Source: Mycobacterium botniense
GTDB lineage: Bacteria; Actinomycetota; Actinomycetes; Mycobacteriales; Mycobacteriaceae
Length of the DNA stretch: 64,000 nucleotides
Direction of reading: 5' to 3'
NCBI RefSeq assembly: GCF_010723305.1
Contig: NZ_BLKW01000004.1
Span: 1,736,001 to 1,800,000 of the forward strand
This document shows positions 10,427 through 20,434 of this stretch, in pieces; the first letter of the stretch is position 1, and each line of letters opens with the position of its first letter. The position numbers and the translations under genes are program-made. The notes below the pieces were generated by a model. The model searched no databases, had not been told where the DNA came from, and saw only the letters and a list, made by a program, of their open reading frames with translations.

Positions 10427-11266
10427 ATGCCAGTTAGCCACCCTCCCGTCAATTACGACCAGTTCCCCAGTTTGCGAATCGAACTGCGCGACAGCGGCGT
10501 GCTGCACGTGGTGCTCGACGCGCCCGGGCTCAATTCGGTGGGCCCGCAGATGCATCGGGATCTTGCCGACATCTGGCCGGAGATCGACCGCGATCCGGAC
10601 GTGCGCGTGGTCCTCGTCCGCGGGGAAGGCACGGCGTTTTCCTCGGGCGGCAGTTTCGACCTGATCGAAGAGACTATGGGCGGATTTGCCGACCGGGTCC
10701 GGATCATGCGTGAAGCCCGTGACCTGGTGTTGAACATGGTCAACTGCGATAAGCCGGTGGTCTCGGCCATCCACGGACCGGCTGTCGGCGCTGGCCTGGT
10801 GGTGGCGTTGCTCGCCGATATCTCGGTGGCGGGCCGCAACGCAAAAATCATCGACGGGCACACCAAGCTCGGGGTGGCGGCCGGCGATCACGCCGCCATC
10901 TGCTGGCCGCTGCTGGTCGGCATGGCCAAGGCCAAGTACTACCTGCTCACCTGCCGCCCGCTCAGCGGTGCGGAGGCCGAGCGGATCGGCCTGGTCTCCA
11001 CGTGTGTGGACGACGGCGAGGTGCTCGCGACCGCAACACAGCTGGCCGAGGATCTCGCGCAAGGCGCGCAGACGGCGATCCGCTGGACCAAGCACAGCCT
11101 CAATTACTGGTACCGGATGTTCGCGCCCGCTTTCGAAACAGCGCTCGGCCTGGAGTTCATCGGGTTCAGCGGCCCCGATGTCCACGAGGGGCTGGCCGCC
11201 CACCGCGAGAAGCGCCCCGCCCGGTTCGCCGCCGGCCCCGAGAGCACCGCGGCCCGGCCACGATGA
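10427..11266 (+). CDS. echA15: Enoyl-CoA hydratase/isomerase-family protein EchA15
   Basis: A 279-residue crotonase-fold protein (Rv2679-like). The oxyanion-hole elements are Phe-Ser-Ser-Gly-Gly-Ser (71-76) and Gly-Pro-Ala-Val-Gly-Ala-Gly (117-123). The region where hydratases carry a catalytic Glu reads [10 protein letters not shown] without Glu, so classical hydratase chemistry is doubtful; another crotonase reaction is possible. The start at 10427 follows a good CAGGAG ribosome site and yields Met-Pro-Val-Ser; the frame is open upstream to 10262. Confidence 0.88.
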   Translation: MPVSHPPVNYDQFPSLRIELRDSGVLHVVLDAPGLNSVGPQMHRDLADIWPEIDRDPDVRVVLVRGEGTAFSSGGSFDLIEETMGGFADRVRIMREARDLVLNMVNCDKPVVSAIHGPAVGAGLVVALLADISVAGRNAKIIDGHTKLGVAAGDHAAICWPLLVGMAKAKYYLLTCRPLSGAEAERIGLVSTCVDDGEVLATATQLAEDLAQGAQTAIRWTKHSLNYWYRMFAPAFETALGLEFIGFSGPDVHEGLAAHREKRPARFAAGPESTAARPR

Positions 11267-11370
11267 ACCGGCGTGCCTGTCCCCGCGTGTCGGCGGATGG
11301 GGCTACCGTCGAGTGTTGTGACGCGCGCCGGCGACGATGCAGAGCGCAGCGATGAGGAGGAGCGGCGCTG

Positions 11371-11952
11371 TTGACCTCAGCCGAACCGGCCCCATTTCGC
11401 GAGGCAGTGGCAGCGATGAATGCTGTCAGGGTGCGCTCCGAAATCGAGCTCGGCCCCATCCGCCCGCCGCAGCGACTCGCGCCGTACAGCTATGCCCTGG
11501 GTGCCGAGGTGAAACATCCCGAGCTCGACATCGTCCCGGAACGATCCGAGGGCGACGCGTTCGGCCGGCTGATCTTGCTCTATGACCCGGACAGATCCGA
11601 AGCCTGGGACGGCACCATGCGGCTGGTGGCCTATATCCAGGCCGACTTGGACGCCAGCGAGGCCGTTGACCCACTGCTGCCTGAAGTGGCGTGGAGCTGG
11701 CTGGCCGACGCGCTGGGGTCACGCGCCGACCATGTCACCGCTCTCGGTGGCACCGTCACCGCCACCACATCGGTGCGCTACGGCGACATCGCCGGACCGC
11801 CGCGGGCGCATCAGCTCGAGCTGCGGGCCTCGTGGACGGCGACCACTCCTGACCTGGGCACCCATGTGGAGGCGTTCTGCGAGGTGCTCGAGCACGCCGC
11901 TGGGCTGCCGCCGGTCGGGGTGACCGACCTGAGCTCGCGGTCACGCGTCTGA
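11371..11952 (+). CDS. DUF3000 conserved actinobacterial protein (Rv2680-like)
   Basis: A 193-residue soluble protein of unknown function found across actinobacteria. It contains Arg-Leu-Ala-Pro-Tyr-Ser-Tyr-Ala-Leu-Gly-Ala-Glu-Val and a Trp-rich central part (Val-Ala-Trp-Ser-Trp-Leu), and no signal or membrane segment. The start is a TTG at 11371 preceded by GAGGAGG with about 10 bp spacing. It ends 1 bp before the RNase D-like gene, with which it is conserved as a pair, so a shared RNA-related role is possible. Confidence 0.85.
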   Translation: MTSAEPAPFREAVAAMNAVRVRSEIELGPIRPPQRLAPYSYALGAEVKHPELDIVPERSEGDAFGRLILLYDPDRSEAWDGTMRLVAYIQADLDASEAVDPLLPEVAWSWLADALGSRADHVTALGGTVTATTSVRYGDIAGPPRAHQLELRASWTATTPDLGTHVEAFCEVLEHAAGLPPVGVTDLSSRSRV

Positions 11953-11953
11953 G

Positions 11954-13210
11954 ATGTCGGGAGCGGCGCCCGATCAGCACGGCAGTACCGAACCCGGCCC
12001 GATCCCGCTGCTGCATCCCGCCGACGGGATACCGGAGCTCTCGGCGACACCGACTGAGATCGCGGCCGCCGCCGAGCTCTTGGCGACCGGATCGGGACCG
12101 TTTGCCGTGGACGCCGAGCGGGCATCGGGTTTCCGCTATGTCAACCGCGCGTATTTGATCCAGATCCGGCGCGCCGGTGCCGGCACCGTGCTCATCGACC
12201 CGGTCAGCCACGGGGGTGATCCGCTGGCCGTGCTCCGCCCCGTCGCCGCGGTGCTCGGCGCCGACGAATGGATCCTGCACGCCGCCGATCAAGATCTGCC
12301 GTGTCTGGCCGAGCTGGGTATGCGGCCGCCGGCGCTGTATGACACCGAACTGGCTGGAAGGCTGGCCGGTTTTGAACGGGTCAATCTGGCGGCCATGGTG
12401 CAGCGGCTGCTCGGGCTGAGCCTGGCCAAGGGCCACGGCGCGGCCGACTGGTCGAAACGTCCGCTGCCGGCGGCGTGGCTGAACTATGCGGCACTTGATG
12501 TCGAAGTGCTCATCGAGCTACGCGAAGCAATCGCGGCCGTGCTGGCTGAACAGGGCAAAACACAGTGGGCCGCAGAGGAATTCGAGTACCTGCGCACCGT
12601 TGCAGCACAGTCGGCTCCGGCGGGCCGGCGGGATCGGTGGCGACGCACCTCGGGGATCCACACTGTGCGCGACCGGCGCGGGCTGGCCGCGGTCCGCGAG
12701 CTGTGGATGCTCCGGGACAGCATCGCGGCCCGCCGCGATATCGCGCCGGGCCGCATCCTGCCGGATTCGGCCATCATCGAGGCCGCCATCGCCGACCCGA
12801 AAACGCTCGACGACCTCATCGCGTTGCCGGTCTTCGGCGGGCGCAAACAGCGCCGCAACGCCCAGCTGTGGCTGGCCGCGTTACAAGCGGCCCGGGAAAA
12901 TCCCGATCCCCCACAGGAATCCGAGCCTACGAACGGTCCCCCGCCGGCGGTGCGGTGGGGCAAACGGAAACCCGAAGCCGCTGCGCGGCTGGATGCCGCC
13001 CGCGCCGCGCTGGCCGAGCTGTCGCAGCGTGTTTCGGTGCCGACGGAGAATCTGGTGTCACCGGAGCTGGTGCGCCGGCTGTGCTGGGAGTGGGCAGGTG
13101 GTGACGAACAGACGATCGAGGACTTTTTACGGGCCGGCCAGGCGCGGACCTGGCAGCGGCAACTCGTGGTCCCGGTGCTGGCCGCCGCGCTGCGGCCCTG
13201 TGCCGGCTGA
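11954..13210 (+). CDS. RNase D-like 3'-5' exonuclease with HRDC domain (Rv2681-like)
   Basis: A 418-residue DEDD-superfamily exonuclease. The metal-binding motifs are Asp53-x-Glu55 (Val-Asp-Ala-Glu-Arg-Ala-Ser-Gly), the Asp in His-Ala-Ala-Asp-Gln-Asp-Leu (about 109-115), and Tyr-Ala-Ala-Leu-Asp-Val (ExoIII). An HRDC domain follows at about 235-310 (Leu-Trp-Met-Leu-Arg-Asp-Ser-Ile-Ala), and a second helical module closes the protein. It is the actinobacterial RNase D relative, probably acting on stable RNA 3' ends. It is cotranscribed with the DUF3000 gene. Confidence 0.9.
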   Translation: MSGAAPDQHGSTEPGPIPLLHPADGIPELSATPTEIAAAAELLATGSGPFAVDAERASGFRYVNRAYLIQIRRAGAGTVLIDPVSHGGDPLAVLRPVAAVLGADEWILHAADQDLPCLAELGMRPPALYDTELAGRLAGFERVNLAAMVQRLLGLSLAKGHGAADWSKRPLPAAWLNYAALDVEVLIELREAIAAVLAEQGKTQWAAEEFEYLRTVAAQSAPAGRRDRWRRTSGIHTVRDRRGLAAVRELWMLRDSIAARRDIAPGRILPDSAIIEAAIADPKTLDDLIALPVFGGRKQRRNAQLWLAALQAARENPDPPQESEPTNGPPPAVRWGKRKPEAAARLDAARAALAELSQRVSVPTENLVSPELVRRLCWEWAGGDEQTIEDFLRAGQARTWQRQLVVPVLAAALRPCAG

Positions 13211-13222
13211 CCCCGCTGCGTC

Positions 13223-15145
13223 TTAGTCGAGGTGCTCGCTGGTCTCCGGCTCGTGCCCCAGCACCTGGCCGCTGCTCAACGCGGCGACCCACCCGGTGAT
13301 CTGGCGGGCGATATCCTGCTCGGTCAGGCCCGCCTCGGCGAGCACCTCACCCCGCGACGCCTGGTCGTAGAACCGCTGCGGCAGCCCGACATCGCGGCAC
13401 GGGACGTCGATCTCGGCGCGCCGCAGCGCCGCCGACACCGCCGACCCCACACCGCCGCTGACACCGTTGTCCTCCACCGTGACAACCAGTTTGTGTGTTG
13501 CCGCCATTTCGCGCACCGCATCCGGCACCGGCAAAACCCACCGCGGGTCGACCACCGTGACCCCGATACCCTGCTTGCGCAGCCGCGTGGCCACTGCGAG
13601 CGCCATCGACGCGAACACCCCCACCGCCACCAGCAGCACGTCGTGGCTCAGCCCGTCGGCGGGAACCGCCAGCACATCGACACCCGAGCGGCGCTCCAGC
13701 GCCGGAATATCCTCTCCCACATCACCTTTGGGGAAGCGAATTGCGGTGGGACCGTCGTCGACGTCCAGCGCCTCCCCGAGCTCTTCGCGCAGCCGGGTGG
13801 CATCGCGGGGCGCGGCCACCCGCATGCCGGGCACGATGCCCAGCATCGACAAATCCCACATGCCGTTGTGGCTGGCGCCGTCCGGGCCGGTGATCCCGGC
13901 CCGGTCAAGTACCAGGGTGACCGGCAGCTTGTGCAGCGCGACATCCATGATGATCTGGTCGAACGCCCGGTTCAGAAACGTCGAATAGATCGCCACGACC
14001 GGGTGCAACCCGCCCATCGCCAGCCCGGCCGCCGAGGTCACGGCATGCTGCTCGGCAATCCCGACGTCGAACAACCGGTCGGGGAACCGCTGCCCGAACG
14101 CGGTCAACCCGGTCGGGCCCGCCATCGCCGCGGTGATGGCCACCACATCCCGGCGTTTGGCGCCATAGGCAAGCAGCGCGTCGGCGAAGGTCGCCGTCCA
14201 GCTCGGGCCGGCCACCGTGGTGGCCTGACCGGTCGCCGGGTCGATCACCCCGCAGGAATGCATCTGCTCGGCCTCGTCATCCTCGGCGGGCGGGTAGCCC
14301 ATGCCCTTGCGGGTGACCACGTGCACGATCACCGGGGCGCCGAAGCCGCGCGCGTTGCGCAGCGCGGTCTCCACCGCGTGCCCGTCGTGGCCGTCGACGG
14401 GCCCGACGTATTTCAGCCCGAGATCGGTGAACAGCAGCTGCGGGGACAATGCGTCTTTGATGCCGGCTTTGACGCTGTGCATGACGCGGTAGCACAACTC
14501 GCCCACCATCGGAATGCCGCGCATGGCGCTGCGGCCCTTCTCCAGCGCCCGCTCATAGCCCGGCTGCAGCCGCAACATGGCCAGGTGGTCGGCCAGCCCG
14601 CCGAAGGTGGGCGCGTAGCTGCGGCCGTTGTCGTTGACGACGATCACCACCGGCCGGCGGGCCGCGGCGATGTTGTTGAGCGCCTCCCAGCACATGCCGC
14701 CGGTGAGCGCGCCATCGCCGACCACGGCCACCACATGCCGGTTGCGGTGCCCGGTCAGCTCGAACGCCTTGGCCAGACCGTCGGCGTACGAGAGCGCCGC
14801 GCTGGCGTGGCTGGACTCCACCCAGTCGTGTTCGCTCTCGGCACGGCTGGGATAACCCGACAGCCCGCCCTTTTTGCGCAGCGTTTCGAAATCCGGGCAG
14901 CGGCCGGTCAGCATCTTGTGCACGTAAGCCTGGTGGCCGGTGTCGAAGATGATCGGGTCGTGCGGCGAGTCGAACACCCGGTGCAGCGCCAGTGTCAACT
15001 CGACGACACCGAGATTAGGTCCCAGGTGTCCGCCCGTCGCGGCCACCTTGTGGATCAAAAACTCGCGGATCTCGTGAGCCAGCTCCCGAAGCTGTGGCTG
15101 GGAGAGGTGCTGCAGATCAGCGGGCCCGCGGATCTGTTCAAGCAT
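13223..15145 (-). CDS. dxs: 1-deoxy-D-xylulose-5-phosphate synthase
   Basis: A 640-residue thiamine-diphosphate enzyme that condenses pyruvate and glyceraldehyde 3-phosphate, the first step of the MEP isoprenoid pathway. The ThDP/Mg motif begins at Gly-Asp-Gly-Ala-Leu-Thr-Gly-Gly and continues to Asn-Asp-Asn; the pyrimidine-activating Glu lies in Asp-Val-Gly-Ile-Ala-Glu-Gln-His. The N-terminal His-x-Gly-x-x-Leu-Gly-Pro-Asn substrate loop is present. ATG at 15145 (Met-Leu-Glu-Gln-Ile) is the family start although the frame is open to 15319. It is convergent with the RNase D-like gene, 12 bp away. Confidence 0.96.
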   Translation of the reverse strand: MLEQIRGPADLQHLSQPQLRELAHEIREFLIHKVAATGGHLGPNLGVVELTLALHRVFDSPHDPIIFDTGHQAYVHKMLTGRCPDFETLRKKGGLSGYPSRAESEHDWVESSHASAALSYADGLAKAFELTGHRNRHVVAVVGDGALTGGMCWEALNNIAAARRPVVIVVNDNGRSYAPTFGGLADHLAMLRLQPGYERALEKGRSAMRGIPMVGELCYRVMHSVKAGIKDALSPQLLFTDLGLKYVGPVDGHDGHAVETALRNARGFGAPVIVHVVTRKGMGYPPAEDDEAEQMHSCGVIDPATGQATTVAGPSWTATFADALLAYGAKRRDVVAITAAMAGPTGLTAFGQRFPDRLFDVGIAEQHAVTSAAGLAMGGLHPVVAIYSTFLNRAFDQIIMDVALHKLPVTLVLDRAGITGPDGASHNGMWDLSMLGIVPGMRVAAPRDATRLREELGEALDVDDGPTAIRFPKGDVGEDIPALERRSGVDVLAVPADGLSHDVLLVAVGVFASMALAVATRLRKQGIGVTVVDPRWVLPVPDAVREMAATHKLVVTVEDNGVSGGVGSAVSAALRRAEIDVPCRDVGLPQRFYDQASRGEVLAEAGLTEQDIARQITGWVAALSSGQVLGHEPETSEHLD

Positions 15146-15261
15146 CTCGCCAGTGTACGCAGACGGCGCCGGCCCGGTGTCGGCGCGTCGGGCCGGCTCT
15201 GCGGCTGCGGGCACCCGACCGGGCACCTGCCGCATGTGCGGCGGCGACGTATCATCACCGT

Positions 15262-15705
15262 ATGCGTGCAGAGGAGATCGCCGAGGATTTCCCGGTCGTG
15301 TCCATCGACTCCGACGCACTTGAGGCCGCCCGCATGCTCGCCGAGCACCGCCTGCCCGGCATCGTCGTCACGGACACCGCCGGAAAACCGTATGCGGTGT
15401 TGCCGGCGTCGCAGGTTGTCCGCTTCATCGTGCCCCGCTACGTCCAGGACGACCCCTCGCTGGCCGGTGTGCTCGACGAATCCATGGCCGACCGGGCCGC
15501 GGACAAGCTGCGCGGCAAGAGGGTCCGCGACGTGCTGCCCGAGCATCTGGTCGACGTGCCCCCGGCCGACGCCGGCGACACGATCATCGAAGTGGCCGCG
15601 GCCATGGCGCGGGTGAGAAGCCCGCTCATCGCCGTGGTCAAAGACGGCGCGCTGCGTGGAGTGATCACGGCATCGCGGCTGCTGGCCGCGGCACTGAGAC
15701 ATTGA
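15262..15705 (+). CDS. Two-CBS-domain protein (Rv2683-like)
   Basis: A 147-residue protein made of two CBS repeats: residues about 5-60 ([14 protein letters not shown]) and about 85-145 ([17 protein letters not shown]). Such pairs bind adenosine nucleotides and act as regulatory modules. It lies 52 bp upstream of the permease gene on the same strand and could gate that transporter; this is inference from position. Confidence 0.87.
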   Translation: MRAEEIAEDFPVVSIDSDALEAARMLAEHRLPGIVVTDTAGKPYAVLPASQVVRFIVPRYVQDDPSLAGVLDESMADRAADKLRGKRVRDVLPEHLVDVPPADAGDTIIEVAAAMARVRSPLIAVVKDGALRGVITASRLLAAALRH

Positions 15706-15757
15706 GCTCCGCGAAAGCGGCGAAAAGCCGCGGACGCGCACGGCGACAGGACGTTTC

Positions 15758-17047
15758 ATGAGCGTCATCGCGGTCACCGTCTTCGTGGTCGCCTATGCGC
15801 TCATCGCTAACGACCGGGTCAACAAAACGCTGGTGGCGTTGACGGGTGCGGCGATCGTCGTCACCTTGCCGGTGATCAGTTCCAGCGACGTGTTCTATTC
15901 GCGCACCACCGGAATCGACTGGGACGTCATCTTTTTGCTGCTCGGCATGATGATCATCGTCAGCGTGCTGCGGCGGACGGGTGTATTCGAATACACCGCG
16001 ATCTGGGCGGCCAAACGTGCGAAAGGCTCCTCGCTGCGCATCATGGTGCTGCTGGTGCTGGTCACCGCGTTCGGCTCGGCCCTGCTGGACAACGTCACCA
16101 CGGTGTTACTGGTCGCCCCGGTGACCCTGCTGGTATGCGAGCGCCTGGCGATCAACGCGGCACCGTTTTTGATCGCAGAAGCGTTCGCCGCCAATATCGG
16201 CGGCACGGCCACGCTGGTCGGCGACCCGCCCAACATCATCATCGCCAGCCGGGCGGGGCTGTCGTTCAACGACTTTCTGATCCACTTGGCACCGCTGGTC
16301 GTCATCGTCATCGGCGTGTTCGTCACGTTGCTGCCCAAACTGTTCCCCGGCGCGTTCACCGTCGACCCCCAGCGGGTCGCCGACGTCATGTCGCTGGAAG
16401 AGCGCGAGGCCATCCGCGACCCCTCCCTGCTGATCAAGTGTGGTGTCGTGTTGGTGCTGGTGTTCGCCGCTTTCATCGCCCACTCACTGCTGCACATGGA
16501 TCCGTCGGTGGTGGCGCTGTTGGGCGCCGGCATCCTGATCGTGGTTTCGGGACTGGAACGGGCGGATTATCTGGCCAGCGTGGAATGGGACACGCTGCTG
16601 TTTTTCGCCGGCTTGTTCATCATGGTCGGCGCTTTGGTGAAGACCGGTGTCGTCGGCCAGTTGGCGCGCTCGGCCGCCACAGTCACCGGGGGCAACGCGG
16701 TGTGGACGACGATGCTGATTCTGGCGGTGTCCCTGGCGGTGAGCGGCGTCATCAACAACGTCCCGTTTGCGGCGACCATGGCGCCGATCGTCGGCGAACT
16801 GGCCCCATCCATGCTGGGCCACGGGCACCCGCACGCCCTGTGGTGGGCTCTTGCCATCGGCACCGGTTTCGGCGGAAACCTCACCGCCGTCGGCGCCAGC
16901 GCCAACGTGGTCATCCTCGGAATCGCCCGGCGCGCAGACAATCCCATCACATTTTGGGAATTCACCCGCAAAGGCGCGGTAGTCACCGCCACCTCCTTCG
17001 CGCTCACCGGTGTCTACCTTTGGGTGCGCTACTTCGTGCTGAGCTGA
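15758..17047 (+). CDS. ArsB/NhaD-family anion permease
   Basis: A 429-residue integral membrane protein with about 11-12 hydrophobic segments. Family marks are the duplicated Asn-rich loops: [11 protein letters not shown] with [12 protein letters not shown], and Asn-Asn-Val-Pro-Phe-Ala-Ala with [12 protein letters not shown]. M. tuberculosis carries two such genes side by side (arsA, arsB; both permeases despite the names); only one is here. The substrate (arsenite or another anion) cannot be assigned. It starts at an ATG after GGACAGGACG. Confidence 0.85.
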   Translation: MSVIAVTVFVVAYALIANDRVNKTLVALTGAAIVVTLPVISSSDVFYSRTTGIDWDVIFLLLGMMIIVSVLRRTGVFEYTAIWAAKRAKGSSLRIMVLLVLVTAFGSALLDNVTTVLLVAPVTLLVCERLAINAAPFLIAEAFAANIGGTATLVGDPPNIIIASRAGLSFNDFLIHLAPLVVIVIGVFVTLLPKLFPGAFTVDPQRVADVMSLEEREAIRDPSLLIKCGVVLVLVFAAFIAHSLLHMDPSVVALLGAGILIVVSGLERADYLASVEWDTLLFFAGLFIMVGALVKTGVVGQLARSAATVTGGNAVWTTMLILAVSLAVSGVINNVPFAATMAPIVGELAPSMLGHGHPHALWWALAIGTGFGGNLTAVGASANVVILGIARRADNPITFWEFTRKGAVVTATSFALTGVYLWVRYFVLS

Positions 17048-17092
17048 CAGCGCCACCGCCGGACTCGAGCCGGGCCGCTCACACCGGCGTCG

Positions 17093-18295
17093 TCACCGCG
17101 GGCGTGTCAACAGGGCGACGCATTCCACATGGTGGGTCAGCGGGAACGCGTCGAACACCCGGATGTCCTCGACGGCGTAGCCGTGACCGCGGTAAAGACC
17201 GATGTCTCGAGCGAAAGTTGCTGCTTCGCAACCGAAGTGAATCAACCGCCGGACACCGGCAGTGACCACCAGGTCGATGACTGCGCGCGCGGCACCCGAA
17301 CGGGGCGGATCCAGCACCGCCACATCCGCGGCATCAGTTTGTGCTGCCAGCACACGACGCACCGAATCGGTCAGCACCTGGGCCTGGGGTAAATCGGCCA
17401 GCGCGGCCCGTGCCGCCCGCGACGCCACCGGTGAGGTGTCCACGCTCAACACCCGCCCGGTCTCCCCCACCGCCTCAGCCAGCACCGCCGCGAACAGCCC
17501 GGCGCCGCCGTACAGATCCCAGGCGATCATCCCGGCTGCGGGCTGAGCCCAGTCGCGGACCAGGTTGCTGTACACCCGGGCCGCGTCGCGGTGCGGTTGC
17601 CAAAACGCCGTGACCGGCACCCGCCAGCTGCGCGGCCCCACTCGCTGCAGCGCCTGCGCGCCGCCCTCGATCACGGTGGCGACGGTTTTCCGGCCCTGTT
17701 TTGCCGTCCGCACCACATGCCGTTGACCGTCATCGCCGACGGCGACGTGTAGGTGCGCGGCCGGCGGCCAGGCCGCCGAGTCCAAACCCGCGGTCATGCC
17801 GGGGGGCAGCTGCCCGCAGCGCAAGTCAGTGACCAGCTCGTCGCTGTGGTAACGGTGAAAACCGGCGCGGCCGTCGGAACCCACGTCGAGCCGAATCCGG
17901 GTGCGCCAACCGGTCGGAGCCCCAAGCGGTTCGATATCCCCGCACCAGTGGTAACCGCCCAGCCGCGCGAGCTGATTGGCGACCACCTGCGCCTTGATGG
18001 CGCGCGCCGCCTGTGGATCGGCGAACGCCAAATCGCAACACCCTGCGCCGTCGACCCCGGCGATCGGGCACAACGGCGCAACCCGATCCGGTGACGGTTC
18101 GAGCACCTCGATCGCCTCGGCGTGCCAGTAGGAACCCCGGTCGGCGGTGACCCGCACCCGCACCCGCTCACCGGGTAATGCGTAACGCACGAAAACCACC
18201 CGGCCCTCGTGGCGTGCCACACAGCTGCCGCCGTTCGCCGGGGCGCCGGTGACCATTGTCAGTTCCGCAGGTGTCACGCTATTGCATTGCGGCAT
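17093..18295 (-). CDS. TrmA/RlmD-type class I SAM-dependent RNA methyltransferase (Rv2689c-like)
   Basis: A 400-residue RNA m5U-type methyltransferase. It has an N-terminal TRAM domain (Asn-Gly-Gly-Ser-Cys-Val-Ala-Arg-His-Glu-Gly-Arg-Val-Val-Phe-Val), a Cys cluster (Leu-Cys-Pro-Ile, then Gly-Cys-Cys-Asp) that could hold an Fe-S centre, the SAM loop Asp-Leu-Tyr-Gly-Gly-Ala-Gly-Leu-Phe, Asp-Pro-Pro-Arg-Ser-Gly, and a catalytic Cys in Phe-Gly-Cys-Glu-Ala-Ala-Thr-Phe-Ala-Arg-Asp. Its target RNA is unknown. ATG at 18295 shares one base with the upstream stop (TGATG); a TTG at 18298 is an alternative. It is cotranscribed with the KimA-like gene. Confidence 0.88.
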   Translation of the reverse strand: MPQCNSVTPAELTMVTGAPANGGSCVARHEGRVVFVRYALPGERVRVRVTADRGSYWHAEAIEVLEPSPDRVAPLCPIAGVDGAGCCDLAFADPQAARAIKAQVVANQLARLGGYHWCGDIEPLGAPTGWRTRIRLDVGSDGRAGFHRYHSDELVTDLRCGQLPPGMTAGLDSAAWPPAAHLHVAVGDDGQRHVVRTAKQGRKTVATVIEGGAQALQRVGPRSWRVPVTAFWQPHRDAARVYSNLVRDWAQPAAGMIAWDLYGGAGLFAAVLAEAVGETGRVLSVDTSPVASRAARAALADLPQAQVLTDSVRRVLAAQTDAADVAVLDPPRSGAARAVIDLVVTAGVRRLIHFGCEAATFARDIGLYRGHGYAVEDIRVFDAFPLTHHVECVALLTRPR

Positions 18296-20301
18296 CAATC
18301 GAAAATCCCCCGGCGGGCGTCACCCGGAGCCGCATGCGGCTGCAGCGTTCTGAGTCGTTCAGACGACGTCAGCTGCCAGGGAACCGACGTCACCATCACG
18401 CCCGGCATGAACAGCAATCGGCCTTTGAGCCGCAGCGCACTCTGGTTGTGCAGCAATTGCTCCCACCAGTGGCCGACCACATACTCCGGAATGAACACCG
18501 TCACCACGGTCCGGGGCGATTCCTTGCTGACTCGCTTGACGTAATCGAGTATGGGCCGGGTGATCTCGCGATATGGCGAAGCGATCACCTTAAGCGGCAC
18601 GCTGATGTCACTGTCTGCCCATTTACGCACCAGCGCACGGGTTTCCGTGTCGTCGACGTTGACCGTGATCGCCTCCAGCACGTCCGGACGGGTGGCGCGC
18701 GCGTAGGCAAGTGCGCGCAGCGTCGGCAGATGCAGCTTCGACACCAATACGAGGGCGTGGTTGCGGCTGGGCAACACCACCTCGTGATCCTGAGCAGCGG
18801 CTTGTTCGCGCAATTCCCGGCTGACGGCGTCGTAATGTCTGCGGATCAGCTTCATCACGGCGTAAAGCGATGTCATCGCCACCACGGCAATCCAGGCCCC
18901 GGCCACGAACTTGGTTACCAGCACGATCAGCAGCACCGTCCCGGTGGATATGAAGCCGATCGTGTTGACCACCCGGGAACGCATCATCTTGCGCCGGAGC
19001 GCCCGGTCGGTCTCGGTGCGCAGCAACCGGGTCCAGTGCCGCACCATGCCGATCTGGCTCAGCGTGAACGAGATGAACACGCCGACGATGTACAGCTGGA
19101 TCAGCGCGGTGACCTCCGCCTGGAACGCAATGAGCGCCGCCAGGGCTGCCACGGACAAAAACACGATCCCGTTGGAAAACGCCAGCCGGTCGCCCCGGGT
19201 GTGCAGTTGGCGGGGAAGGTAGCTGTGCTGCGCCAGCACCGAGCCGAGAACCGGGAAACCGTTGAACGCCGTGTTGGCCGCCAGCACCAAGATCAGCGCG
19301 GTCACCGCGGCGATCAGCAAGAAGCCGATGTGGAAGCTGCCGAATACAGTCTGGGCGATCTGGGTGACCAGTGTCTTCTGCTGGTAGCCCGCCGGGATAC
19401 CGGCCAGCTGGGTGGCCGGGTCGTCGACCACTTGAACACCGGTTTTCTTCGCCAATGCGATGATGCCCATGAACAAGCTCACCGCGATGATGCCCAGCAT
19501 CAGCAGTGTCGCCGCCGCGTTGCGCGACTTGGGTTTCCGGAATGCCGGCACGCCGTTGCTGATGGCTTCCACACCAGTGAGTGCGGCACACCCCGAGGAG
19601 AACGACCGTGCCACCAGAAACACCAGTGCCGCACCGACAATCCTGCCGTGTTCGGAATGCATTTGGAAACTCGCGGATTCAGCCCGTAACGGATCGCCCA
19701 GCACGTAAATCCGGAACAGCCCCCACGCGAGCATGATGGCCAGCCCGACGATGAACGCATAAGAGGGGATGGCGAAAGCCACCCCCGATTCCCGGACCCC
19801 GCGCAAATTCATCGCCATGACCAGAAGCACCGCGCTGACGCAGAACAACACCTTGTGCTCGGCGACGAAGGGGATTGCCGAGCCGATATTCGACATCGCC
19901 GACGCAGTCGAAACCGCAACCGTGAGAACGTAATCCACCATCAGGGCACTCGCAACAGCCAGCCCGGCGTTGGCGCCGAGGTTGGTTGTGACCACCTCGT
20001 AGTCACCGCCGCCGGACGGATACGCGTGCACGTTCTGCCGGTAGCTGGCCACGACGACCAGCAACACCGCCGCCACTGCCAGGCCGATCCACGGCGTCAA
20101 CGAGTAGGCCGCCAAACCGGCCACGGAAAGGGTCAAAAAGATTTCCTCCGGGGCGTAGGCCACCGAAGACAGCGCATCCGAGGCGAACACCGGCAGCGCG
20201 ATCCGTTTGGGCAACAGCGTGTGGCTGAGCCGGTCACTGCGAAAGGGCCGGCCCAAAACCAGCCGCCGCGCCGCGGTGGAAAGTTTGGCCACGAGAGCCA
20301 A
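18295..20301 (-). CDS. APC-superfamily transporter resembling the K+ importer KimA (Rv2690c-like)
   Basis: A 668-residue membrane protein: about 12 transmembrane helices to residue 470, then a long soluble C-terminal domain. The core resembles Bacillus KimA in blocks such as Ala-Ser-Asp-Ala-Leu-Ser-Ser-Val-Ala-Tyr, Ser-Tyr-Arg-Gln-Asn-Val-His-Ala-Tyr-Pro, Ser-Gly-Cys-Ala-Ala-Leu-Thr-Gly-Val-Glu-Ala-Ile-Ser and Leu-Val-Leu-Ala-Ala-Asn-Thr. KimA is a proton-coupled high-affinity potassium importer controlled by c-di-AMP. Usual annotation is amino-acid permease. Divergent TrkA-type genes across 133 bp support potassium transport. Confidence 0.85.
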   Translation of the reverse strand: MALVAKLSTAARRLVLGRPFRSDRLSHTLLPKRIALPVFASDALSSVAYAPEEIFLTLSVAGLAAYSLTPWIGLAVAAVLLVVVASYRQNVHAYPSGGGDYEVVTTNLGANAGLAVASALMVDYVLTVAVSTASAMSNIGSAIPFVAEHKVLFCVSAVLLVMAMNLRGVRESGVAFAIPSYAFIVGLAIMLAWGLFRIYVLGDPLRAESASFQMHSEHGRIVGAALVFLVARSFSSGCAALTGVEAISNGVPAFRKPKSRNAAATLLMLGIIAVSLFMGIIALAKKTGVQVVDDPATQLAGIPAGYQQKTLVTQIAQTVFGSFHIGFLLIAAVTALILVLAANTAFNGFPVLGSVLAQHSYLPRQLHTRGDRLAFSNGIVFLSVAALAALIAFQAEVTALIQLYIVGVFISFTLSQIGMVRHWTRLLRTETDRALRRKMMRSRVVNTIGFISTGTVLLIVLVTKFVAGAWIAVVAMTSLYAVMKLIRRHYDAVSRELREQAAAQDHEVVLPSRNHALVLVSKLHLPTLRALAYARATRPDVLEAITVNVDDTETRALVRKWADSDISVPLKVIASPYREITRPILDYVKRVSKESPRTVVTVFIPEYVVGHWWEQLLHNQSALRLKGRLLFMPGVMVTSVPWQLTSSERLRTLQPHAAPGDARRGIFD

Positions 20302-20329
20302 GGGTAAGCCCCCGCCCGGTTGGCGGTAG

Positions 20330-20348
20330 CGTTCCCTCGTCGGGAACG
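20330..20348. promoter_or_regulatory. Inverted repeat in the KimA-like/ceoB divergent promoter region
   Basis: CGTTCCC, a 5-bp centre TCGTC, then GGGAACG: a perfect 7-bp inverted repeat, 29-47 bp upstream of the KimA-like start. It could be a dimeric operator or a leader hairpin. A TTGACA suiting a -35 for ceoB is at 20392-20397, but I see no good -10. The remaining intergenic bases show nothing else. Confidence 0.45.
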
Positions 20349-20434
20349 TTCGAAGGCTAAATCGGCTGGCTAACGTGGTTACCGACAGGGCTTGACAAAC
20401 AGGGGCAAACAGAACACGGCCGAAAGGATCTCAG

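Noticed and set aside
13232..15616. 794-codon open frame on the plus strand opposite dxs
   Set aside because: Composition (His, Arg, Gln, Pro) is that of antisense; dxs is certain on the other strand.
15758..17047. Arsenic resistance operon
   Set aside because: Only an ArsB/NhaD-type permease is present, with no arsR, arsC or ATPase; the substrate is open.
20302..20434. ydaO-type c-di-AMP riboswitch before the KimA-like gene
   Set aside because: No match to the conserved ydaO core; the leader is too short.
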